From: Solimonas sp040391865
GTDB taxonomy: Bacteria; Pseudomonadota; Gammaproteobacteria; Nevskiales; Nevskiaceae
Assembly: GCA_040391865.1 (NCBI GenBank)
Contig: JBEBWZ010000001.1
Location: 17,949 to 81,948 of the forward strand
Length of the DNA stretch: 64,000 nt
Reading direction: 5' to 3'
A model generated the notes under the pieces. It saw nothing but the letters and a program-made list of their open reading frames with translations, did no database searches and was not told the DNA's origin. Positions 58,251 to 64,000 of the stretch are shown here, one piece after another; within the stretch, counting starts at the first letter, position 1, and every line of letters begins with the position of its first letter. The position numbers and the translations under genes were made by a program.

Positions 58251-59000
58251 ATGCAGCCCAGGATTGTCGTTACTCGTGAGCGCCCCTGGCGGCGCACGCT
58301 GTTGATCGCGCTCAGCGTCGGCCTGCTCGCCGTCGCGGCCTGGGGGCTGTACAGCTATACCCGCGCCGCGACGGTCAGCGGCTTTGCCAGCGCCAAGCTG
58401 GAAGTCGAGGAGCTGCGCGACGAGCGCCGCCGGCTGACCCGCGATCTGCGCGCGGCGCGCGAGGAGATCGGCAGCCTCAAGGAACAGGTCGTTTACGTGC
58501 AGCGCTCGACCGAGATCGATACACAGGCCTGCGAAAGTGTGCGACTGTCGATGACCGAACTGCAGGCGGAAGCCTCGGATCTGCGCGAGCAGCTGGCGTT
58601 CTATCGTGGCATCGTGGCACCGGAACAGTCGCGCGCCGGAGTGCGGGTCTATGAATTCAAGGTGGCGCCGGCCGCCGCCGCCGGTCTTTACCGCTACGAT
58701 CTGGTGCTGATTCAGTCGGTGCGCCATGACCGGCGGGTCGCCGGCCAGGTCGAGATCGAGTTGCAGGGCAAGCTCAAGGGCGCCGATCAGCGACTGCCGC
58801 TGGCGCAGCTGGCCGCTGGCGAAACCAGGAATCTGGTATTTTCGTTGAAGTACTTCGAGGAGTTCAGCGGCGAGTTCCGCCTCCCCGAGGGTTTTGTCCC
58901 GACCAGGGTGGTGGTCGCGCTCGTTCCTGCCGCCAATGGCGCCCCCAGGATCGAAGAAGCCTACGATTGGGGCCGCGTATTGAACGGAGCAGGAGCATGA
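58251..59000 (+). CDS. single-helix membrane protein with periplasmic coiled coil (DUF6776-like)
   Basis: A 249-residue protein of unknown function. An N-terminal membrane helix (about residues 17-36) is followed by a long coiled coil (about 48-120, with DERRRLTRDLRAAREEIG (RRRLTRDLRAAREE)). A compact C-terminal domain contains VAPAAAAGLYRYDLVLIQSV and ends YDWGRVLNGAGA. I recall such proteins, now named DUF6776, beside bactofilin and erpA genes. Its stop overlaps the bactofilin start as ATGA, so a role with bactofilin in cell shape is likely. Confidence 0.82.
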   Translation: MQPRIVVTRERPWRRTLLIALSVGLLAVAAWGLYSYTRAATVSGFASAKLEVEELRDERRRLTRDLRAAREEIGSLKEQVVYVQRSTEIDTQACESVRLSMTELQAEASDLREQLAFYRGIVAPEQSRAGVRVYEFKVAPAAAAGLYRYDLVLIQSVRHDRRVAGQVEIELQGKLKGADQRLPLAQLAAGETRNLVFSLKYFEEFSGEFRLPEGFVPTRVVVALVPAANGAPRIEEAYDWGRVLNGAGA

Positions 59001-59476
59001 AGATGTTCGGAAACAGCAACGCCAAAAGCGGTCCGGCAACCAGTGTCGATACCCTGATCGGGCGTCAGACGGAAATTCTCGGCGACGTCCATTTCACCGG
59101 CGGCCTGCACGTCGATGGCAAGATCAAGGGTAAGGTGCTGGCACAGGGCGACAAGATGTCGTCGCTGTCGGTCAGCGAGAACGGCGCGGTTGAAGGCGAC
59201 GTTCGCGTCCCCAATATAGTGTTGAATGGTTCGGTGGTCGGTGATGTGCACGCGTCGCAGAAGATCACGCTGGCGGCGAAGGCGCGGGTGACCGGCAACG
59301 TGTACTACCGCATCATCGAGATGGAAGGCGGCGCAATGGTCAACGGCCAGATGGTGCACGAAGTGCCTGAAAAGGCGGCTGCCGGGACCCATCTGCAGAA
59401 GGAAAAGGATGCCGAGGCCGCGCTCCGTGATGAGCTGGGCGAAGCCCGGCGTGCCAAGGGTGTTGTCGGAAGTTGA
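58997..59476 (+). CDS. bactofilin family cytoskeletal protein
   Basis: Polymer-forming protein that organises cell-wall enzymes at defined sites. The 159-residue protein has an N-terminal tail, a beta-helical bactofilin core (SVDTLIGRQTEILGDVHFTGGLHVDGKIKG: cited as IGRQTEILGDVHFTGG and LHVDGKIKGKV; then VEGDVRVPNIVLNG and KARVTGNVYYRIIEM) and a charged C-terminal tail of about 40 residues. The ATG 58997-58999 overlaps the upstream stop and AGGAG is close in front. It lies three genes upstream of an M23 endopeptidase, a class often paired with bactofilins. Confidence 0.93.
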   Translation: MKMFGNSNAKSGPATSVDTLIGRQTEILGDVHFTGGLHVDGKIKGKVLAQGDKMSSLSVSENGAVEGDVRVPNIVLNGSVVGDVHASQKITLAAKARVTGNVYYRIIEMEGGAMVNGQMVHEVPEKAAAGTHLQKEKDAEAALRDELGEARRAKGVVGS

Positions 59477-59484
59477 GGTCTATC

Positions 59485-59844
59485 GTGGAAACCCAGTTGA
59501 ACGAAACCGCAGAAGATTTTGGTGTCATCTTTACCGACGCGGCGGCCAGCAAGGTTCGTGAATTGCTGGATGAAGAGGACAATCCGGATCAGAAGTTGCG
59601 GGTGTTCGTGACCGGCGGCGGCTGTTCCGGCTTTCAGTACGGCTTCCGGTTTGATCAGGCTGAAGAGGAAGGCGATCTGGCCGTGGTCAAGAACGGTGTG
59701 ACGCTGCTGGTCGATACCATGAGCATCCAGTATCTGGCCGGCGCCGAGATCGACTACAAGGAAGGCGTCGAAGGCGCGCAATTCGTCATCCGCAATCCCA
59801 ATGCCGGCACGACCTGCGGTTGCGGCAACTCTTTTTCCGTCTGA
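59485..59844 (+). CDS. erpA: iron-sulfur cluster insertion protein ErpA
   Basis: A-type carrier that delivers Fe-S clusters to target enzymes such as those of isoprenoid synthesis. The 119-residue protein has the conserved cysteines Cys47 in TGGGCSGFQYGF and Cys111/Cys113 in TTCGCGNSFSV. The GTG at 59485-59487 has GAGG six bases upstream. A TTG at 59473 is in frame but lies in the end of the bactofilin gene. It is followed by convergent anmK. Confidence 0.96.
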   Translation: METQLNETAEDFGVIFTDAAASKVRELLDEEDNPDQKLRVFVTGGGCSGFQYGFRFDQAEEEGDLAVVKNGVTLLVDTMSIQYLAGAEIDYKEGVEGAQFVIRNPNAGTTCGCGNSFSV

Positions 59845-59872
59845 ACCTTGCCAGCTTGTCGCGCCGGCTGAA

Positions 59873-60982
59873 TCAGGCGCGATAGATCCCGCCCAGAATC
59901 GCGGCGCGTGATGCGCCGGTCACGGCGGGAAGGTTTCCCGGGCGCCCCAGCAGGCGCTGCACCGCCAGCCACGCGAAGGCCGCGCCTTCGACCCAGGCTT
60001 CATCCAGGCCCTGGGTCTGCGTGGTTTCCAGCTGTGCCTGCGGTAGCAACTGCCGCAGCAGGCTGATCAGAAAGTCATTGCGCGCACCGCCGCCGCAAAC
60101 CAGTAGTCGCTGTATCGTGGGGGCATGCTGCGCGATCGCGGCGATGACGCTGCGGGCGGTCAGTTCGCAGAAGCTGCGTTGCACATCGGCGGCTGGCAGC
60201 TGATCCAGTGCCGGGAAGCGTCGTCGCGCCCAGGCGAGATTGAAGTAATCGCGGCCGGTGCTTTTCGGTGGCGGCCTATGCAGATAAGGGTCGGCCAGTA
60301 ATGCCTGCAACAAGGGCTGATGGCATTGCCCGGATGCCGCCCAGCGGCCGCCGAGATCCAATGCCTGGCCTTGTTGCGTCAACGACCATTCGTCCATCAG
60401 CGCATTACCCGGCCCGGTATCAAAGCCGCGGACCTGGCCTGGAGATGCATCGGGCAGCACCGTGATGTTTGCAATACCGCCGAGATTGAGGACGCAGCGC
60501 ACCTCGTCCGCGGTAGCGAACAAGGCATGATGAAACGCCGGAACCAGGGGGGCGCCATGTCCGCCGAGCGCAATATCGGCACGACGAAAATCCGCAACCG
60601 TATCGATGCCGGTCAAAGCGGCGATGCGACTGGGATTCCCCAGCTGCAGGCTGCTGCCGATGCCTTGTGGATCGTGGAACACCGTCTGTCCATGCGAGCC
60701 GAGGACCCCGACGGCAGACCGGTCCACCTTCGCGCAGCGCAACAACTCGTTGGCGGTGTCGGCAAAACAGACCGCAACCGCTTCATCCAGGGCGGCCCAT
60801 TCCGTGACAGTGATCCGGACGTCGTCGCGCGATTGCAGCGGCAATAGCTGCTCGCGCAGTGCCGCGGGATAGGATTGCGAGTGCGTCGCGACCAAGCCTT
60901 GCCAGTGGCCGTTGTCGAAGCGGCAGAGCACGCCGTCGATGGCATCCATGCTGGTTCCGGACATCAGGCCTATGGCCAGCAT
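59873..60982 (-). CDS. anmK: anhydro-N-acetylmuramic acid kinase
   Basis: Phosphorylates and opens 1,6-anhydroMurNAc in cell-wall recycling, the same process as AmpD earlier in the window. The 369-residue protein has IGLMSGTSMDAIDGVL (MSGTSMDAID), GSHGQTVFHDP, NLGGIANITVL, GFDTGPGNALMDEW (DTGPGNALMD) and LLVCGGGARN. Length matches the family. It lies downstream of the M23 peptidase gene by 50 bases on the same strand, an order common in gammaproteobacteria. Confidence 0.97.
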   Translation of the reverse strand: MLAIGLMSGTSMDAIDGVLCRFDNGHWQGLVATHSQSYPAALREQLLPLQSRDDVRITVTEWAALDEAVAVCFADTANELLRCAKVDRSAVGVLGSHGQTVFHDPQGIGSSLQLGNPSRIAALTGIDTVADFRRADIALGGHGAPLVPAFHHALFATADEVRCVLNLGGIANITVLPDASPGQVRGFDTGPGNALMDEWSLTQQGQALDLGGRWAASGQCHQPLLQALLADPYLHRPPPKSTGRDYFNLAWARRRFPALDQLPAADVQRSFCELTARSVIAAIAQHAPTIQRLLVCGGGARNDFLISLLRQLLPQAQLETTQTQGLDEAWVEGAAFAWLAVQRLLGRPGNLPAVTGASRAAILGGIYRA

Positions 60983-61032
60983 GCTGCAGGTAATCCTGGT
61001 GGGGTCCGCCTTGGGCGGGGAGCTGCTCTAAC

Positions 61033-62415
61033 TCAGGGGGCCAAGCGAGGTTGCGTGCTGGCGGTGCTTGCTTGAGCGACCTGGGCATTCGACAGGGCAT
61101 CGAGTTGTGCCAGGATCGCGCCGTTGCTCTGCTGCCAGCGGGTGATGGTGGCTCGTGGCAGCGGGTTGGAGCGCGGCAACGCGACGGTAATCGGGTTCTT
61201 GTGCAGCCCGCCCACGCGGAATTCGTAATGCAGATGGGGGCCGGTTGCGAGGCCGGTCATGCCGACATAGCCGATGACCTGACCTTGGCGCACGCGAGCG
61301 CCATTCTTCAGGCCTGAACGGAAGCGGGAAAGATGTCCGTACAGGGTCGTGTACTTGGTGCCGTGGCGTACGATGATGACGTTGCCGTAACCGCTTTTGA
61401 CGCCGACGAAATCAACCGTGCCGTCGCCAGTTGCTTTGACCGGGGTCCCGGTTGCTGCTGCGTAGTCCACCCCTTTATGACTGCGGATGACGTTCAGAAT
61501 CGGATGTTTGCGGCCGGGGTTGAAGCCGGAGCTGATGCGCGCGAAATCTACCGGTGTGCGGATGAACGCCTTGCGCAGCGACTCGCCTTCCGGCGTGTAG
61601 TACGCAGCGTTGCCGTCGGCATCGACGTAGCGCATCGCGCGGTGGACACGGCCTTGATTGACGAATTCCGCGGCGAGAATATTGCCGTCGCGCAAGCGTT
61701 CGCCGTTCTTGTATAGCTCGTCGTAAACCACCGAGAAGCGATCCCCCGCCCGCAAGTCCAGAGCGAAGTCGATGTCGTAACCGAACAGTTCGGCCATCTC
61801 CATCACCAGACGGCTGGACAGGCCGCTCTTCTGTGCGGCCGCGAACAGCGAGCTTTCCACGAAACCAGCAGCCTGTGTCGGATGGCGCGCGATTTCGGCG
61901 GCGATGGTGAAGGCTTCGAGCTTGTCGTCAACGCGACGGACCTGCAGCGTGTGCTGCTCATCCAGCTCGTAGTGCAACTCTTCCAGGCGCTGCTCGGCAC
62001 TTTTGCGCAAGCTGATTTTCTCGCCGGCGCGAAGATTTTTCAGGCGCGCGGCATCCTTGCTCAGCGTGACCAGCTCCATCCATTCAGTCGGAGGCAGCCC
62101 TTCAGCATCAAAAATCGCGGACAGGCTTTGACCGCGTTTGACCACCACGGATTGCCACTCGCTGGCTGGCGGCACTTCGAGCGCGTCAGAGACTGCCGAT
62201 TGCAATGCCGCATCGAAAGCATTTTCAGAGGTCGCGGAAAACGCCGCCGCCACTTCCGGGGAGGCCGCATCCTGCAGCGCCGTGCGACGGGTCGCGATGC
62301 TCTCGTGCGTGACCGCAGCAGCCAGCATGGCGACGCACAGCGCTGCGAGTAATACAGAGCGGCTTGCCGGGCGGCGGCGGGGCGCCAACTCGGCTGGGCT
62401 ATAATCCAATTTCAT
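61033..62415 (-). CDS. M23 peptidoglycan DD-endopeptidase (MepM/YebA-like)
   Basis: Cell-wall endopeptidase of 460 residues. An N-terminal signal anchor (about residues 24-44) is followed by a LysM/OapA-like region (VVVKRGQSLSAIFDAEGLP; QSVVVKRGQSLSAIF) and a C-terminal active LytM domain. Zinc ligands are all present: HKGVDYAA (HxxxD) and HLHYEFRVGG (HxH). This is unlike the degenerate EnvC domain earlier in the window. The start ATG 62413-62415 (MKLDYSPAEL) has no strong ribosome site. It is divergent from tyrS and upstream of anmK. Confidence 0.94.
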   Translation of the reverse strand: MKLDYSPAELAPRRRPASRSVLLAALCVAMLAAAVTHESIATRRTALQDAASPEVAAAFSATSENAFDAALQSAVSDALEVPPASEWQSVVVKRGQSLSAIFDAEGLPPTEWMELVTLSKDAARLKNLRAGEKISLRKSAEQRLEELHYELDEQHTLQVRRVDDKLEAFTIAAEIARHPTQAAGFVESSLFAAAQKSGLSSRLVMEMAELFGYDIDFALDLRAGDRFSVVYDELYKNGERLRDGNILAAEFVNQGRVHRAMRYVDADGNAAYYTPEGESLRKAFIRTPVDFARISSGFNPGRKHPILNVIRSHKGVDYAAATGTPVKATGDGTVDFVGVKSGYGNVIIVRHGTKYTTLYGHLSRFRSGLKNGARVRQGQVIGYVGMTGLATGPHLHYEFRVGGLHKNPITVALPRSNPLPRATITRWQQSNGAILAQLDALSNAQVAQASTASTQPRLAP

Positions 62416-62615
62416 CGTCTGACCCGAAAAACGACACAAGTCCGCATAAACGTCACGCGGTTCGCACCCGAAGCGTGGGCGTCGTTATATGTCTGGTGAA
62501 GCAGTAATGGGCGTGTACAAAAACATAGAATCCCATTCTTTGCAAGCAGTTCGCGCTCGTATCTCTTGTGCCGTCTAAGCCCTCGGGGCCCATCCATACG
62601 CCTGTCATAGCACCC

Positions 62616-63836
62616 ATGCCGACCAGCCCCGACCTCACCGAACTCGAACGCGGCACCGACGAGATCATCCCTCACGAGGAATTTCGCAAGCGCCTCGGCG
62701 AGGCGGCGGCCAAGGGCCAGCGGCTGCGGATCAAGGCCGGGTTTGACCCGACGGCTAAGGATCTGCACCTCGGTCATACCTTATTACTCAACAAGTTGCG
62801 TGCCTTCCAGGAAGCCGGCCACGAGGCAGTGTTCCTGATTGGCGACTTCACCGGCATGATCGGCGACCCCACCGGAAAGAACGAGGCCCGCAAGCCCCTG
62901 ACGCGTGAGCAGGTGCAGGAAAATGCGCTCACTTATAAGGAGCAGGTCTTCAAGATCCTGGATCCAGAGCGCACCACCATAGAGTTCAATTCGCGCTGGC
63001 TGGATGGCCTCGGCGCCGAGGGCATGATCCGGCTGGCGGCGCAGCATACGGTGGCGCGGATGCTGGAACGCGATGATTTTTCCAAGCGCTATGCCGGCGG
63101 CTTGCCGATCGCGATCCACGAATTCCTGTATCCGCTGCTGCAGGGCTATGACTCGGTGGCGCTCAAGGCGGACGTCGAGTTGGGTGGTACCGACCAGAAG
63201 TTCAATCTGCTGGTGGGGCGTCATCTGCAGCAAAGCTACGGCCAACGACCGCAGTGTGTGATGACCGTCCCGATCCTGGAGGGGCTGGACGGCGTGCAGA
63301 AAATGTCCAAGAGCCTCGGCAACTACATTGGTGTCAATGAAGCGCCGGCCGATATGTTCGGCAAGGTGATGAGCATCTCCGACAGCTTGATGTGGCGTTA
63401 TTACGACCTGCTGTCATTCCGCACCCTGACCGAAGTCGCGCAGTTGAAGGCCAGCGCGGCCGATGGCGCCAATCCGCGTGACATCAAGATGGCGCTGGGG
63501 GTGGAGCTGGTGACGCGGTTTCATGGCGCTGTGGCTGGCGACGCGGCCAAGGCAAGCTTCATCGCGCAGTTCTCGCAGGGCGTGTTGCCCGAAAACATCC
63601 CCGAGATACGCTTGTCCGTGGCCGCCGAGGGCTTGCCACTGATCAAGGCCTTGAAGGAAGCGGGCCTAGTCGCGAGCAATGCCGAAGGTGGTCGCATGAT
63701 CGATCAAAAGGCGGTGCGCATTGATGGCCAGCGGATCGAGGATCGCGGGCTGATGCTGGCGCCGGAGGCAACGTATCTACTGCAGGTTGGGTCGCGACGC
63801 TATGCGCGTCTACAGCTACTGGCGACCACAGGCTGA
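62616..63836 (+). CDS. tyrS: tyrosyl-tRNA synthetase
   Basis: Charges tRNA-Tyr. The 406-residue protein has the class I signature HLGH (residues 51-54 in KDLHLGHTLLLNK), GMIGDPTGKNEARKP (GMIGDPTGKNEA), VELGGTDQKFNLLVGR (GGTDQKFNLL), KMSKS in VQKMSKSLGNY, and a C-terminal S4 domain. The FDPTAKDLHLGHT form suggests the TyrRS-Z type common in many gammaproteobacteria. ATG 62616 (MPTSPDL) and a GTG at 62568 are both possible and neither has a clear ribosome site. Confidence 0.96.
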   Translation: MPTSPDLTELERGTDEIIPHEEFRKRLGEAAAKGQRLRIKAGFDPTAKDLHLGHTLLLNKLRAFQEAGHEAVFLIGDFTGMIGDPTGKNEARKPLTREQVQENALTYKEQVFKILDPERTTIEFNSRWLDGLGAEGMIRLAAQHTVARMLERDDFSKRYAGGLPIAIHEFLYPLLQGYDSVALKADVELGGTDQKFNLLVGRHLQQSYGQRPQCVMTVPILEGLDGVQKMSKSLGNYIGVNEAPADMFGKVMSISDSLMWRYYDLLSFRTLTEVAQLKASAADGANPRDIKMALGVELVTRFHGAVAGDAAKASFIAQFSQGVLPENIPEIRLSVAAEGLPLIKALKEAGLVASNAEGGRMIDQKAVRIDGQRIEDRGLMLAPEATYLLQVGSRRYARLQLLATTG

Positions 63837-63868
63837 AAAGCCAGCGACGTTGATCGGGATTGATGGAA

Positions 63869-63900
63869 CGCAAAAGGCGGGAGGATCCCCGCCTTTTGCG
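63869..63900 (+). terminator. strong intrinsic terminator after tyrS
   Basis: CGCAAAAGGCGGG (63869-63881) and CCCGCCTTTTGCG (63888-63900) form a 13-bp stem, with further Ts at 63902-63904. It lies 32 bases after the tyrS stop. In some relatives an rRNA operon follows tyrS, but no rRNA sequence is reached before the window ends at 64000. Confidence 0.9.
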
Positions 63901-64000
63901 TTTTCGCTTCTCGCTGTCGGTGCGACGGATCACCGAATTAGCTCACCCTGCACACAAATCGCTCAAAACCTGCTCAATTGTTGTCCAACATCCGCGCGTT

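Noticed and set aside
63901..64000. Start of an rRNA operon after tyrS
   Set aside because: The last 100 bases show no boxA, 16S start or other rRNA signature. It can only be guessed from relatives.

Overview
The window is 64 kb of GC-rich, densely coded bacterial chromosome. The gene order points to a gammaproteobacterium: yibN-grxC-secB-gpsA, hslVU-DUF971-ubiE-ubiJ-ubiB, dapF-DUF484-xerC, ampD-ampE and erpA-anmK-M23-tyrS. A wax-ester synthase gene next to an alkanol/alkanone-type catabolic cluster suggests a lipid- or hydrocarbon-using lineage, perhaps near Nevskiales/Solimonadaceae. That placement is inference from gene order only. I see no tRNA, rRNA, CRISPR, transposase, integron or prophage genes.

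Layout. 1-6.8 kb: lysine/cell-wall and housekeeping genes (ddh cut by the left edge, an M48 lipoprotein protease, a DECR-like SDR, pdxH, acuI) and a coupled EEP-phosphodiesterase/cardiolipin-synthase pair. 6.8-8.7 kb: a compact four-gene envelope metal cassette made of a Cys-rich CopL-like peptide, a small outer-membrane-type protein, a MerP-like and a MerT-like protein. 8.7-15.8 kb: a penicillin/AHL-acylase lipoprotein, an ALDH3 aldehyde dehydrogenase divergent from a WS/DGAT acyltransferase, and a chromosomal ParM/StbA-like actin. 15.9-24.5 kb: dapF-DUF484-xerC, a small lipoprotein, hslVU, DUF971 and the ubiquinone genes ubiE-ubiJ-ubiB. 24.5-30.8 kb: yibQ-ctpA-envC divergent from yibN-grxC-secB-gpsA, then trmL-DUF2007. 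31-37 kb: small envelope genes, an M16 protease and ampD-ampE-btuF. 37-40 kb: a vitamin B12 module of adenosyltransferase and btuB behind a cobalamin riboswitch. 40-43 kb: an IMPase-family phosphatase, a HAD hydrolase, rppH and the iron-storage pair bfd/bfr with a Fur-box promoter.

43.2-56.6 kb is the main accessory region. It holds a TetR regulator and ten same-strand genes: SDR, a 100-residue unknown protein, a Baeyer-Villiger-type flavin monooxygenase, an MDR reductase, a [2Fe-2S] ferredoxin, acyl-CoA dehydrogenase, SDR, acyl-CoA synthetase, a FadB-type bifunctional protein and a thiolase. Together they could oxidise an alcohol to a ketone, insert oxygen to give an ester or lactone, activate the resulting acid with CoA and run beta-oxidation. 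The substrate cannot be read from the sequence.

56.7-64 kb returns to conserved genes: hemJ, argC, a coiled-coil membrane protein, bactofilin, erpA, anmK, an active M23 endopeptidase and tyrS, ending in a strong terminator. The best candidates for something undescribed are the metal cassette, the BVMO cluster with its coupled unknown protein, the chromosomal actin, and the solo BtuF coupled to ampE.
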